Below, one piece after another: positions 1 through 8,641 of a DNA stretch of 64,000 bases; position 1 is the stretch's first letter, and the number at the start of each line of letters is the position of its first letter. The DNA is from Sulfitobacter sp. S223. GTDB lineage: Bacteria; Pseudomonadota; Alphaproteobacteria; Rhodobacterales; Rhodobacteraceae. Below the pieces are notes generated by a model. The model saw only the letters and a program-made list of their open reading frames with translations. It did no database searches and was not told the origin of the DNA. Location of the stretch: contig NZ_CP083560.1 of the NCBI RefSeq assembly GCF_025143825.1, positions 1,984,001-2,048,000 of the forward strand, written 5' to 3'. Made by a program: the position numbers and the translations under genes.

Positions 1-59
1 GCAGCCTCTTCGGCCACGTCTGCCCCCGCAAATTTGACAAGTAGTTCAGTAATACCCAT
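1..59 (-). CDS. N-terminus of an unidentified protein, cut by the window edge
   Basis: Only the first 19 codons are inside the window; the frame starts MGITELLVKFAG and runs off the left edge. The ATG at 57-59 has a strong ribosome-binding site (AGGGGAGGA on the minus strand) and lies 20 bases downstream of the ratA-like stop, so it is probably the second gene of that transcript. A CinA-type protein is a common neighbour of RatA-like genes in this family, but these residues are too few to confirm it and do not show the CinA signature, so I leave it unnamed. Confidence 0.55.
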   Translation of the reverse strand, partial: MGITELLVKFAGADVAEEA

Positions 60-79
60 GGCGTCCTCCCCTGACGGGA

Positions 80-523
80 TCAGCCATAAAGCGCTTCAGC
101 GCGCTTCTCAAACGCTTTGACCACCCGTTGCATCGCTTCGTTGAAAACAACGCCGATAATCTTTTGCAAGATTGCATTGCGAAATTCGAAATCTACAAAG
201 AATGACACCTCGCATCCCCCCTCTACGTCAGAGAAGGACCAGTTGGATTTCATATATTTGAAGGGGCCATCAAGGTATTCAGTGTCGATATGTTTACGCT
301 CGGGCCACAAGACGACGCGGCTGGTAAACCGCTCGCGGAAAACCTTGAACGAAATTACCAGATCGGCGTCCATGACGCTGTGATCGCCCTTATCCTCTAC
401 CGATTTGATCCGCGCAGCGGCGGTCCAAGGCAGGAACTTGGGGTAATTCGCCACGTCGGCCACAAGATCATACATCTGCTGGGCACTGTAGGGCAGTATT
501 CGGGTCTCGGCGTGGGTGGGCAT
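80..523 (-). CDS. RatA / COQ10-family START-domain protein
   Basis: A 147-residue protein filled by one polyketide-cyclase/START-like fold of the RatA and Coq10 type. The N-terminus ([20 protein letters not shown]) followed by [10 protein letters not shown] is characteristic. In Coq10 the fold binds ubiquinone; in E. coli RatA it was reported to interfere with ribosome subunit joining, so 'toxin' names are uncertain and a quinone-binding role is at least as likely here. The start at 523 is chosen over an upstream ATG because AGGAA sits just before it and the family begins with the short MPTH-type end. It is divergent from hpt and followed by a partial gene. Confidence 0.85.
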   Translation of the reverse strand: MPTHAETRILPYSAQQMYDLVADVANYPKFLPWTAAARIKSVEDKGDHSVMDADLVISFKVFRERFTSRVVLWPERKHIDTEYLDGPFKYMKSNWSFSDVEGGCEVSFFVDFEFRNAILQKIIGVVFNEAMQRVVKAFEKRAEALYG

Positions 524-591
524 TGATTTCCTGCGTCTGTTTGCGTAGCGCTCTATCAAAGCCCATGCGGCGACACAATCAAGAGGTGGTC

Positions 592-1137
592 ATGCCAACG
601 CGTCCTTATGTCATAGACGAGATGATCTCGGCCAAATCCATTGCTGCGCGGATCGAGGAGCTGTGCCGAGAAATCCAGGAAGAATTCGCCGACACTGACA
701 AACTGGTTGTGGTTGGTCTCCTGCGCGGCTCCTTTGTCTTCATCGCCGATCTGGTCCGCGAACTGGATTTGCCGATCGAGGTCGATTTCCTCGAAGCATC
801 AAGCTATGGGAACGGCATGGAAAGCACACGAGAAGTTCGCATTCTCAAGGACTTGCGTGGCGGGATTGAAGGACGCGATGTGCTGTTGGTCGAAGATATC
901 GTCGACACGGGCCATACCCTATTTCATGTCACGGGCATGTTGCGGGCCCGCAAACCCGCAAAGCTGAAAACAGTCGCGCTACTGGATAAGCCCTCCCGCC
1001 GCGAGGTGGATCTGCGGGCCGATTACACCGGCTTCGAGATTCCGGACGAATTTGTCGTTGGATATGGCATCGACTTTGCCCAACGTAACCGAAACCTGCC
1101 CTTTATCGGCAAGGTCCGGTTTACTGATGAGACCTGA
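592..1137 (+). CDS. hpt: Hypoxanthine phosphoribosyltransferase
   Basis: A 181-residue purine-salvage enzyme that joins hypoxanthine (and usually guanine) to PRPP to give IMP or GMP in the cytosol. The PRPP-binding loop EDIVDTGHT is at residues 101-109, preceded by hydrophobic strand [13 protein letters not shown] at 43-50 matches the N-terminal PPi-binding loop. An in-frame upstream extension is rejected because AAGAGGTGG precedes the ATG at 592 and the family starts near MPTRPYVI. The stop TGA overlaps the ATG of a small membrane protein gene by one base, which suggests translational coupling. It is divergent from the ratA-like gene with about 70 bases between starts. Confidence 0.95.
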   Translation: MPTRPYVIDEMISAKSIAARIEELCREIQEEFADTDKLVVVGLLRGSFVFIADLVRELDLPIEVDFLEASSYGNGMESTREVRILKDLRGGIEGRDVLLVEDIVDTGHTLFHVTGMLRARKPAKLKTVALLDKPSRREVDLRADYTGFEIPDEFVVGYGIDFAQRNRNLPFIGKVRFTDET

Positions 1138-1313
1138 TGCTTGATCCCCGCCAATTAATGCGCGCCAAACGTTGGGCGCAAAACCCCCCTTCGCTAAAGC
1201 GCGTGAAACTCGTTTTTGCTGCTGTGGCGCTGGCGCTGATCATTGTGGGTTTGGAGCATTTCGGCCTTTGGCCGGACTGGGCCAAGGCGGAACGCATACC
1301 CCGACGGTTCTGA
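1137..1313 (+). CDS. 58-residue single-span membrane protein overlapping hpt
   Basis: A short frame beginning at the ATG that shares its A with the hpt stop codon (TGATG). The 58 residues contain a basic N-terminal half (RAKRWAQNPPSLKRVK), one hydrophobic helix at about 25-40 (VFAAVALALIIVGL) and a short tail rich in Trp, Lys and Arg. The positive-inside pattern predicts the N-terminus in the cytosol. Coupled start, sensible composition and a stop before the hairpin at 1340 support it as a real gene. I recall small proteins of this kind beside hpt in Roseobacters but know no function. Confidence 0.7.
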   Translation: MLDPRQLMRAKRWAQNPPSLKRVKLVFAAVALALIIVGLEHFGLWPDWAKAERIPRRF

Positions 1314-1339
1314 CCTGTTGGTTGACGATGCCAAAGCCA

Positions 1340-1369
1340 ACGGTGAACAGAACCGATCCTGTTCACCGT
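1340..1369. terminator. Hairpin between convergent hpt and lipA
   Basis: A perfect 11-bp inverted repeat (ACGGTGAACAG / CTGTTCACCGT) with an 8-base loop lies between the end of the small membrane gene and the end of lipA. Neither side has a clear T run, so it may act as a weak bidirectional terminator or a 3'-end stabiliser. Confidence 0.65.
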
Positions 1370-1380
1370 GACCCTAATAT

Positions 1381-2334
1381 TCAGGCGATGCCCAGCTTTT
1401 TGTTGCGTGCCGCGCGCAGGCGCGCAAAATCGTCACCGGCGTGATAGCTGGACCGTGTCAGCGGTGTCGCGGAGACCATCAGGAAACCCTTGCCGTAGGC
1501 TGCTTTTTCATAGGCTGCGAATTCATCAGGGTGCACAAAGCGATCAACGCGGTGGTGCTTGGGTGTTGGTTGCAAGTACTGGCCGATTGTCAGGAAATCG
1601 ATGTCGGCAGCACGCATGTCCTCCATCACCTGCATGACAGCCTGACGGTCTTCCCCCAAACCAACCATGATCCCCGATTTGGTGAACATGGACGGGTCCA
1701 ATTCCTTAACCCGTTGTAGCAGGCGCAGCGAATGGAAATAGCGCGCGCCGGGGCGTACTTCGGGATAAAGTCCGGGTACGGTTTCAAGATTATGATTGAA
1801 CACGTCAGGGCGCGCTTCCACAACTTTTTCAAGGGCTTCTGGGCCGCATTTGATAAAGTCGGGTGTCAGGATTTCGATTGTCGTATTCGGCGCACGGTGG
1901 CGGACGGCACGAATGGTCTGGGCAAAATGCTCAGCCCCGCCATCTTCGACATCATCACGGTCAACAGACGTGATGACCACGTGGTTCAACCCCAGTTTTG
2001 CAACCGCATCAGCCACACGACCCGGCTCGAACGCATCCAGTGCCTCTGGCGGTTTACCGGTGGCAATGTTGCAGAAGGTACAGGCGCGCGTACAGACTTC
2101 GCCCATGATCATCATTGTCGCATGGCCCTGAGACCAACATTCACCGACATTGGGACAGCCCGCTTCTTCGCAGACTGTCACAAGCTTATTCTCCCGCATG
2201 ATACGGGCGGTATCCTGATAGCCTTTGCCGCCGGGCGCGCGCACGCGAATCCAGTCGGGCTTTTTGGGCTGGGGATTGTCTGGGCGGCGTGCCTTTTCAG
2301 GGTGACGCACTTCGGGAATCTTCAGATCACGCAT
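1381..2334 (-). CDS. lipA: Lipoyl synthase
   Basis: A 317-residue radical-SAM enzyme that inserts two sulfurs into protein-bound octanoyl groups to make the lipoyl cofactor of 2-oxoacid dehydrogenases and the glycine cleavage H protein. The three cysteines of the sacrificed auxiliary cluster are at about 55, 60 and 66 ([12 protein letters not shown]) and the radical-SAM CxxxCxxC is at 81, 85 and 88 (CTRACTFC). The conserved C-terminal RSSYHAG supplies the serine ligand of the auxiliary cluster. Full length. GAGG precedes the ATG, and an imperfect palindrome lies just upstream in the leader. Confidence 0.97.
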   Translation of the reverse strand: MRDLKIPEVRHPEKARRPDNPQPKKPDWIRVRAPGGKGYQDTARIMRENKLVTVCEEAGCPNVGECWSQGHATMMIMGEVCTRACTFCNIATGKPPEALDAFEPGRVADAVAKLGLNHVVITSVDRDDVEDGGAEHFAQTIRAVRHRAPNTTIEILTPDFIKCGPEALEKVVEARPDVFNHNLETVPGLYPEVRPGARYFHSLRLLQRVKELDPSMFTKSGIMVGLGEDRQAVMQVMEDMRAADIDFLTIGQYLQPTPKHHRVDRFVHPDEFAAYEKAAYGKGFLMVSATPLTRSSYHAGDDFARLRAARNKKLGIA

Positions 2335-2347
2335 AGAAACCTCGTGT

Positions 2348-2373
2348 GATGGCTAGGTGTTATCTAGCACATC
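2348..2373. promoter_or_regulatory. Imperfect palindrome in the lipA leader
   Basis: GATG-GCTAG, 7-base spacer, CTAGC-A-CATC gives nine paired positions with one bulge. It ends about 14 bases before the lipA ATG on the minus strand, close enough to the ribosome-binding site to be an operator or a translation-affecting hairpin. No regulator can be assigned. Confidence 0.35.
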
Positions 2374-2423
2374 GCAAGTAAAACAAAACCCTGTCCAGAC
2401 GCATTGCCGATATGCGAGCCAAG

Positions 2424-2463
2424 AAAAGGCAGATGCCAACGTATTGTCGGCGGCTGCCTTTTT
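2424..2463 (-). terminator. Possible terminator after the DUF6456 gene
   Basis: The minus strand reads AAAAGGCAG, a spacer of about 21 bases, then CTGCCTTTTC. The stem of up to nine pairs ends in a short T run and lies a few bases after the DUF6456 stop, upstream of lipA. The long loop makes it weaker than a classical terminator. Confidence 0.5.
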
Positions 2464-2471
2464 GACTCCGT

Positions 2472-3596
2472 CTACCCGATCAGCGGTGCGCCGCCGCCCG
2501 CGGTTTCGGCGTAGTGTTGTTTCAGACGCATCAGGGCAATGCGCAGCACAATCTTGCCTGAACGCGCAGACCATCCTAAAACTTTCTCTGCGGTTTCAAG
2601 CCCTTCAAGGAAACAACAGCAGCGCAGCGTTATATCTGACAGGCCCGGCCCCAGATCCCTAAGCGCTGCAATCACCCGGGCATGGGCCTGTTGGCTGCCC
2701 CGCCCGCCCCGCTTCGGCGCTGGCGGAGGATCACTACGCAAGGACGTCAGAAACCCCTCCCAATTGCGGGTCAGCTCTGCCCCCATTTGCGCCAGTTCGA
2801 AATCTTCGCGCAGGCGTTCACCTGCGTGGACCAGGTCAGAGCTCAGAAACCGCGTTCCTTCACGGTCCCGACGACGCGCCAGCGCCGACAGTGGACTTTC
2901 CGCCAAACCATAACGCATACGCTGCGGAGACTTGCCAGAAGTATCCGCGTCGATGTTTGCTGCTGTGCCCGCCGCTTGCGCACTTTCGTCGCGGGCCATC
3001 AGATCTGCCAACGCACTGCGCCCCGATGCCGTTATGTGATAGCGGGTGATCCGGCCATTATTATTTGTGGAAATCCAGCCTTTCAGCGCCATCGCTTCCG
3101 CGATCGTGCGGTCCACAACGCCAGTACGTGTATTTTCGCCGCTTTCGCCGTCTCTGACGATGACAGCTTTTTCCATATCAGCCGCAACCGCCAGAACGGC
3201 CCCGGTTTCACACAGCCGACGCAGCACCCGTAATCCATGCGCACAAAGCTCGGCGACATCCGGCAAGCCAGAACCGGGGTTCTCGGTCGTTTCGACCATG
3301 CGCAAATCCCGGTGTGGTCGCGCAGGCGTAGGCGGCTTTGCCTCTGCGGTTCCGCCGAGCGTTTTCAGCACGCCGTCCACCAACGGATCGTCACGTAACG
3401 TCTCTACCCGTCTGATCTGACGCAGGATTGTTGAAGCATGACACCCCTGTTGGCGCGCCAACGCACGGATAGGTACGCCCATCTCTGTATGATCGATATA
3501 GTTTTGTACAGAACGCGGAACCCAACCGGGTACCTTGCCCCCAACGAGCTTTGCCTGATGTTCGATTTGTTCAATTTCCAATACCATGTGCCCCAT
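2472..3596 (-). CDS. DUF6456 protein with a helix-turn-helix region
   Basis: A 374-residue protein in two parts. Residues about 30-75 (VPRSVQNYIDHTEMGVPIRALARQ then GCHASTILRQIRRVE) look like a resolvase/sigma-type helix-turn-helix. After a proline-rich linker comes a wHTH-like and C-terminal DUF6456 region with SPLSALARRRD and a Cys-rich DITLRCCCFLEGLE. This combination is typical of Rhodobacterales; no function is established to my knowledge. I chose the ATG at 3596 (GAGGGG 10 bases upstream) over one 45 bases earlier. It is divergent from DUF6477, sharing an intergenic region with CtrA-like boxes, so cell-cycle control is plausible. Confidence 0.75.
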   Translation of the reverse strand: MGHMVLEIEQIEHQAKLVGGKVPGWVPRSVQNYIDHTEMGVPIRALARQQGCHASTILRQIRRVETLRDDPLVDGVLKTLGGTAEAKPPTPARPHRDLRMVETTENPGSGLPDVAELCAHGLRVLRRLCETGAVLAVAADMEKAVIVRDGESGENTRTGVVDRTIAEAMALKGWISTNNNGRITRYHITASGRSALADLMARDESAQAAGTAANIDADTSGKSPQRMRYGLAESPLSALARRRDREGTRFLSSDLVHAGERLREDFELAQMGAELTRNWEGFLTSLRSDPPPAPKRGGRGSQQAHARVIAALRDLGPGLSDITLRCCCFLEGLETAEKVLGWSARSGKIVLRIALMRLKQHYAETAGGGAPLIG

Positions 3597-3621
3597 GTCT
3601 GAGTGTCCCCTCTCAGCGTTA

Positions 3622-3672
3622 TTAACAACAGGTAAATACAACCTATGGATGATTTGGTTACCTATTGGTTAA
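3622..3672. promoter_or_regulatory. Two CtrA-like boxes between DUF6456 and DUF6477
   Basis: TTAA-N7-TAAA at 3622-3636 and TTAC-N7-TTAA at 3658-3672 each match the TTAA-N7-TTAA CtrA consensus at seven of eight positions. They lie 26 and 62 bases upstream of the DUF6456 start. The match is by eye; such AT-rich words occur by chance in intergenic DNA. Confidence 0.4.
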
Positions 3673-3692
3673 AAAAGCCTGTGTGAAACAGC

Positions 3693-3715
3693 ATTGTTTA
3701 CAAATCATAAACAAT
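3693..3715. promoter_or_regulatory. Perfect 8-bp palindrome (operator-like)
   Basis: ATTGTTTA, 7-base spacer, TAAACAAT. It sits between the divergent DUF6456 and DUF6477 genes. ATCATAAA also occurs twice in tandem at 3704-3721. The symmetry and spacing suit a dimeric regulator. Confidence 0.45.
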
Positions 3716-3830
3716 CATAAAGTGAGCGAACGCTGTTACGATCCTGACCGCAACACCCGCATAGGTAGTGGATACTGTCCCCAGCTGAGCCGGAATATTC
3801 CATGCTCATTCACCTGAGGAGACAGAAACA

Positions 3831-4133
3831 ATGAAAGATATCCACAACCTGCTCGCGTCCCTTCACCGGCCACGTCTGCTGATGCGTGCAGCGCGTATCG
3901 GTGCCCAGCAATATCGCCGCGAAGGGCACCTGCCGCGTCTGTTGGGATACGGTATACTGCCCCGTCACGGGGACGCATTGATGCGGCTGGTCGGCATCGA
4001 GGCAGAGCTTGAGACACAGCGCATTGTTCAGGACACCGGTTACAGCCTCACACGTCATGTGGATGTTCTGATCGCCATCGTCGGAGAGGCGCAAGATCTG
4101 CGGGCCGTCCAAGCAGGCCCGCAGATGGTTTGA
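3831..4133 (+). CDS. DUF6477 family protein
   Basis: A 100-residue basic, mostly helical protein, starting MKDIHNLLASLHRPRLLMRA, with many Arg residues and the segment RLLGYGILPRHGDALMRLVGIEAEL. It resembles the short Rhodobacterales DUF6477 family, usually found opposite a DUF6456 gene as here. GAGGAGA precedes the ATG by the usual distance. The stop TGA directly abuts the complement of the MttB-family stop (TGATCA at 4131-4136), so the two genes converge with no spacer. Function unknown; a DNA-associated or regulatory adaptor is only a guess. Confidence 0.75.
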   Translation: MKDIHNLLASLHRPRLLMRAARIGAQQYRREGHLPRLLGYGILPRHGDALMRLVGIEAELETQRIVQDTGYSLTRHVDVLIAIVGEAQDLRAVQAGPQMV

Positions 4134-5672
4134 TCACATAAAGCTGTCAGGCTCGGCCGCTTTGCGGTCGGCCACAAAGGCGTCCAATGCCTCTGCAATA
4201 GCCGGATCAAGGGCTGGCTGCTGATAGTCGTTCAGCATCTTTTCGACACGAAGGCTCGCGAGCGCCTGCGTGTCGCGGCCGCCCTCGTCTTCCCATGTCT
4301 CGAAGGGTTTGTAATCAAGCAGATCGGACTTCCAGAACGCTTTCTTGAAGTTCGATTGTGTGTGCTCACACCCAAGATAGTGACCACCCGGACCTACTTC
4401 GCGGATCGCGTCCATAGCTTGGGCGTTCTCGTCCATTGAGATTCCCTGCGCCAGATGATGCAGCGTTCCCAGTTGATCGGCGTCCATCACGAATTTCTCA
4501 AAGGAGGACACCAGTCCGCCTTCAAGCCAGCCGCAGGCATGCAACATAAAGTTCACACCTGCCAACAAGCCCATGTTCAGGCTGTTTGACGTCTCATAGG
4601 CTGCCTGCGCATCCGGCAGCTTCGAGCCGCAGAAAGATCCTGCGGATCGGTACGGCAGATTCAGACGGCGTGCCAGCTGACCCGCGCCATAGGTGATATG
4701 TGCCGCTTCGGGGGTACCGAATGTTGGCGCGCCTGAGTTCATGTCGATCGAGGTAACAAACGCCCCCATGATCACCGGCGCACCCGGTTTGATCAACTGG
4801 CTATAGGCCAGCCCAGCCAGACTCTCGGCCAGAACCTGCGTCAGCGTGCCTGCAACAGACACAGGTGCCATAGCGCCGCCAACAATAAACGGAGAGATAA
4901 TGCAAGCCTGATTGTTCTGCGCATAAACTTCAAGCGCGCCCATCATAACGTCATCAAACGTCATAGGAGAGTTGATGTTGATCAGCGACGTCATGACTGT
5001 GTTCTGTTGAACAAAATCCTTACCAAACAAAACGCCGCACATGTCGACAGAATCCTGCGCGCGGCTTGGCTCTGTGACCGATCCCATAAACGGCTTATCG
5101 CTCAACGTCATGTGGGCGTGCAGCATATCAAGGTGGCGCTTGTTAACGGGCACATCGGTAGGCTCGCATACAGTGCCGCCAGAATGGTGCAGCCATTTGG
5201 ACATATATCCAAGCTTCACGAATTTGCGAAAGTCATCCATCGTCGCATAGCGGCGCCCGCCTACGGCATCGCGGACGAATGGAGGGCCGTAGACCGGGGC
5301 GAGAACAAGGTTCTTGCCGCCCACGACGACATTGCGCTCGGGGTTCCGGGCGTGCTGTGTGTAGGAGGATGGCGCCGTCTTGATCAGCTCGCGTGCCAGA
5401 CCGCGCGGAATCCGGACGCGGTCTCCTTGCACGTCGGCACCGGCATTGCGCCAGCGATCCAATGCGCGCGGGTTGTCTGGAAAGTTCACGCCGATCTCTT
5501 CGAGAATCGTTTCCGCGTTGCGCTCGATGATTTCCAGCGCTTCCTCGTTCAGGATTTCGAAGTTGGGGATGTTGCGCTCAATATATTTTGCGGTCTCGAA
5601 TGAAACGGCCGAGCGTTCTGCGCGTCGCGCTGCCCCTCCACCGCCACGCGTGCGCCGTGCTGCTTCTGCCAT
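4134..5672 (-). CDS. MttB-family (non-pyrrolysine) methyltransferase
   Basis: A 512-residue member of the trimethylamine methyltransferase superfamily (COG5598). Archaeal MttB needs an in-frame UAG for pyrrolysine; this frame is uninterrupted, so it belongs to the non-pyrrolysine branch, whose characterised members demethylate glycine betaine or other quaternary amines onto a corrinoid protein. Residues 30-510 cover the TIM-barrel domain; the first 25 residues are Arg/Gly/Ala rich. No corrinoid protein or reactivase is nearby, so the acceptor is encoded elsewhere or the reaction differs. GGGGA precedes the ATG. Substrate cannot be read from sequence. Confidence 0.85.
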   Translation of the reverse strand: MAEAARRTRGGGGAARRAERSAVSFETAKYIERNIPNFEILNEEALEIIERNAETILEEIGVNFPDNPRALDRWRNAGADVQGDRVRIPRGLARELIKTAPSSYTQHARNPERNVVVGGKNLVLAPVYGPPFVRDAVGGRRYATMDDFRKFVKLGYMSKWLHHSGGTVCEPTDVPVNKRHLDMLHAHMTLSDKPFMGSVTEPSRAQDSVDMCGVLFGKDFVQQNTVMTSLININSPMTFDDVMMGALEVYAQNNQACIISPFIVGGAMAPVSVAGTLTQVLAESLAGLAYSQLIKPGAPVIMGAFVTSIDMNSGAPTFGTPEAAHITYGAGQLARRLNLPYRSAGSFCGSKLPDAQAAYETSNSLNMGLLAGVNFMLHACGWLEGGLVSSFEKFVMDADQLGTLHHLAQGISMDENAQAMDAIREVGPGGHYLGCEHTQSNFKKAFWKSDLLDYKPFETWEDEGGRDTQALASLRVEKMLNDYQQPALDPAIAEALDAFVADRKAAEPDSFM

Positions 5673-5881
5673 GTTTAGTCCCCATATCTGAATGTTGGCC
5701 TCGGAATACTCCCAATCTTCGCCAATTCCAAAGCAGATTGCGGCGGTGTTGGTAGAAAAGCGACATATAGCCCCTCAGAAATGCCAAATATCCGTGCCGA
5801 CAGACGTGCCGCGGGATATGTGGGGCGCAATGCGGTTCAAATCACCTTGCCAGCATCCGCCTGCGCGCCTAATCAGGGCGC

Positions 5882-7444
5882 ATGACACAACATTCCCACG
5901 ACCGCCTCCTTATCATAGACTTCGGCAGCCAGGTGACCCAGCTGATTGCCCGCCGCTTGCGCGAACTGAACGTCTATTGCGAAATCCACCCGTTCAATAC
6001 GGTTGATGATGCCTTCCTGGAGGCCTTTGCGCCAAAGGCCATTATCCTGTCTGGCGGTCCGGCCTCGGTGATAGATGAAAACTCACCCCGCCCACCTTCG
6101 ACCGTGTTCGAAATGGACGTGCCAATTCTGGGTATTTGTTACGGCCAGCAGGTCATGATGGAGATGCTTGGTGGCAAGGTCGAAACAGGCCACGGCACCA
6201 AAGAATTCGGCCGCGCATATGTCAAGCCTACGGATGCCAGCACGGAGCTTCTTGAAGGGTGGTTCCTGACCGATCGCGAACAAGTCTGGATGAGCCATGG
6301 CGATCACGTCAGCCGCATCGCGCCGGGCTTTGAGGTATTCGGAACCTCGCCCAACGCACCGTTTGCGATCACCGCTGACACCAGCCGCAAATTCTATGCT
6401 GTTCAGTTCCACCCAGAAGTCCACCACACGCCCAACGGCCTGAAATTCTATGAGAATTTTGTGCGCATCGCAGGGTTCACCGGTGACTGGACAATGGGTG
6501 CCTACCGCGAAGAAGCTATCGCCAAGCTGCGCGAACAAATTGGCGACAGCCATGTGATTTGCGGCCTTTCCGGCGGCGTTGATTCGTCTGTGGCCGCGGC
6601 CTTGATCCACGAAGCTGTCGGCGACCAGCTGACGTGTGTTTTTGTCGACCATGGCCTGCTGCGCAAGAACGAGGCCGAAGAAGTCGTGACCATGTTCCGC
6701 GACAACATGAACCTCAAAGTCATCTACGCCGATGAACGCGAACTGTTCTTGGGAGAGCTTGAGGGCCAGTCCGACCCTGAAACCAAGCGCAAGATTATCG
6801 GTCGTCTGTTTATTGATGTCTTCCAGAAATACGCCAATGAAATTGATGGCGCAAAGTTTCTGGCACAGGGCACACTCTATCCAGACGTAATCGAATCGGT
6901 TTCGTTTTCTGGCGGGCCTTCTGTCACGATCAAAAGCCACCACAATGTTGGCGGCTTGCCCGAAAAGATGGGGTTGAAGCTGGTCGAGCCGCTGCGCGAA
7001 CTTTTCAAGGATGAAGTCCGTGTCCTGGGCCGAGAGCTGGGCCTCCCCGTCAGCTTTATCGGGCGCCATCCCTTCCCTGGTCCTGGCCTTGCGATCCGCT
7101 GCCCCGGTGAAATCACCCGCGAAAAGCTGGATATCCTGCGCGAAGCCGACGCCGTTTATATCGACCAGATTCGCAAGCACGGGCTTTATGATGACATCTG
7201 GCAGGCTTTTTGCGCCATTCTGCCCGTCCGTACGGTCGGTGTTATGGGTGACGGTCGTACCTATGATTTTGCCTGCGCGCTTCGTGCCGTTACTTCCGTA
7301 GATGGCATGACAGCGGACTACTATCCCTTCAGCCATGAATTCCTTGGTGAAACGGCAACCCGTATCATCAACGAAGTACCCGGTATCAACCGTGTCACAT
7401 ATGACATCACATCAAAGCCTCCAGGCACCATTGAATGGGAATGA
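5882..7444 (+). CDS. guaA: GMP synthase (glutamine-hydrolysing)
   Basis: A 520-residue cytosolic enzyme that makes GMP from XMP, ATP and glutamine. The class I glutamine amidotransferase domain is at about 8-200, with nucleophile Cys86 in GICYGQQ and the His/Glu pair in FHPEVHH. The ATP-pyrophosphatase domain follows, with its P-loop GLSGGVDSS near 225, and then the C-terminal dimerisation domain ending KPPGTIEWE. The ribosome-binding site is weak. The stop overlaps the next gene's ATG as ATGA, so guaA leads a run of same-strand genes. Confidence 0.98.
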   Translation: MTQHSHDRLLIIDFGSQVTQLIARRLRELNVYCEIHPFNTVDDAFLEAFAPKAIILSGGPASVIDENSPRPPSTVFEMDVPILGICYGQQVMMEMLGGKVETGHGTKEFGRAYVKPTDASTELLEGWFLTDREQVWMSHGDHVSRIAPGFEVFGTSPNAPFAITADTSRKFYAVQFHPEVHHTPNGLKFYENFVRIAGFTGDWTMGAYREEAIAKLREQIGDSHVICGLSGGVDSSVAAALIHEAVGDQLTCVFVDHGLLRKNEAEEVVTMFRDNMNLKVIYADERELFLGELEGQSDPETKRKIIGRLFIDVFQKYANEIDGAKFLAQGTLYPDVIESVSFSGGPSVTIKSHHNVGGLPEKMGLKLVEPLRELFKDEVRVLGRELGLPVSFIGRHPFPGPGLAIRCPGEITREKLDILREADAVYIDQIRKHGLYDDIWQAFCAILPVRTVGVMGDGRTYDFACALRAVTSVDGMTADYYPFSHEFLGETATRIINEVPGINRVTYDITSKPPGTIEWE

Positions 7445-7722
7445 GTGGCGAAGTCACTTTGACTGGAACGCTTACCTGCACCTGCGAAGAAGAAGCAGTG
7501 CAGGTACGGGCGTCTTTGCCTGAACATATTGCCCTGACCCGTGCCGAAGCGGGCTGCATTTCTTTCGATGTCTTGTCGACTGATGATCCGATGGTTTGGT
7601 CCGTGTCAGAGCGGTTTGTCGATGCAGCCGCTTTCGAGGAGCATCAGGCCCGCACGGCAGGTTCAGACTGGGCCGCCCGAACAAAGGGCATTGCCCGCGC
7701 CTATAAGATCGAGGGTATGTAG
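7441..7722 (+). CDS. Antibiotic-biosynthesis-monooxygenase-fold protein (putative quinol monooxygenase)
   Basis: A 93-residue ABM/dimeric alpha-beta-barrel protein. The pattern [21 protein letters not shown] followed by [13 protein letters not shown] is typical of YgiN-like quinol monooxygenases and related small cofactor-free enzymes. The ATG overlaps the guaA stop (ATGA), indicating translational coupling; an ATG six bases earlier is possible. The next gene starts immediately after the stop. The substrate is unknown, and a degradative or stress role is only inferred from the family. Confidence 0.8.
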   Translation: MSGEVTLTGTLTCTCEEEAVQVRASLPEHIALTRAEAGCISFDVLSTDDPMVWSVSERFVDAAAFEEHQARTAGSDWAARTKGIARAYKIEGM

Positions 7723-8586
7723 GTGAACGTGGTGCTCAAAGCTGCGCTTTGGATGACGGGTGCCATCGGCTCTTTCTCCTTTATGGCGGTGGCGGGCCGT
7801 GAACTTTCCAGCGACTACGATACCTTCGAAATCATGCTCTACCGGAGCCTTGTTGGCACGATTATTGTTCTGGCGCTGACTGCTTGGGGCAACCGCTGGC
7901 ACGAAATCCGCTTTGACCATTACAAACAGCATTTTCTGCGCAACCTGTTTCACTTTACCGGCCAGAACCTGTGGTTCTACGCGGTCGCGGTTGTCCCGTT
8001 GGCGCAGGTTTTTGCGTTGGAGTTCACTTCCCCGCTTTGGGTGGTCATCCTTGCGCCGTTGATTCTTGGTGAAAAGCTGACGCGCATCCGCAGCATTTCG
8101 GCAGTGTTGGGCTTTATCGGCATTCTCATTGTGACGCGGCCCAATCCCGATACGTTCCAGTTTGCCCTGTTTTATGCAGCCGCAGCGGCGGTGTTCTTCG
8201 CTTTAACCATTCTGCTGACAAAACGTCTAACGCGAAGCAATTCGATCACCTCGATCCTGTTTTTCCTCACAACGATCCAGTTGCTCTTTGGCCTGATCAC
8301 AGCAGGGTTTGACGGGGATATCGCGCTACCGACCGCACAAACCCTACCCTATCTGTTTCTCGTCGGATGTGCGGGCCTGTTGGCGCACTTTTGCCTGACC
8401 ACGGCCCTTTCGATTGCGCCGGCCACGGTTGTCGTGCCCATCGATTTTGCGCGCCTGCCAGTGATCGCGATCGTTGCAATGATCCTTTATTCAGAGCCAC
8501 TGGAGCTGTGGGTATTTGTAGGGGCCGGTTTGATCTTCGCCGCCAATTACCTCAACATCTGGAACGAGACCCGCAAGACCTCTTGA
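7723..8586 (+). CDS. EamA/DMT-superfamily transporter
   Basis: A 287-residue inner-membrane protein with about ten hydrophobic helices arranged as two EamA repeats, the usual layout of drug/metabolite exporters. GALG-like and P-rich loops such as LEFTSPLWVVILAPLILGEKLT at residues 100-121 are the family hallmark at the repeat end. It starts with GTG directly after the stop of the monooxygenase gene, so the two are coupled. Substrate unknown. A second, divergent EamA gene follows 55 bases later. Confidence 0.85.
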   Translation: MNVVLKAALWMTGAIGSFSFMAVAGRELSSDYDTFEIMLYRSLVGTIIVLALTAWGNRWHEIRFDHYKQHFLRNLFHFTGQNLWFYAVAVVPLAQVFALEFTSPLWVVILAPLILGEKLTRIRSISAVLGFIGILIVTRPNPDTFQFALFYAAAAAVFFALTILLTKRLTRSNSITSILFFLTTIQLLFGLITAGFDGDIALPTAQTLPYLFLVGCAGLLAHFCLTTALSIAPATVVVPIDFARLPVIAIVAMILYSEPLELWVFVGAGLIFAANYLNIWNETRKTS

Positions 8587-8641
8587 GCTATTGCGCATCA
8601 TCCGGATCGTCACGTTGCGCCCGATGGGCTAGGTCATAGCG

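Noticed and set aside
4131-4136. Abutting stop codons of DUF6477 and the MttB-family gene as a regulatory signal
   Set aside because: Zero spacing between convergent genes is notable but common in compact genomes; TGATCA alone is not evidence of function.
6083-7336. 417-codon open frame antisense to guaA
   Set aside because: Low-stop shadow of a GC-rich gene; its sequence resembles no family and guaA is certain.
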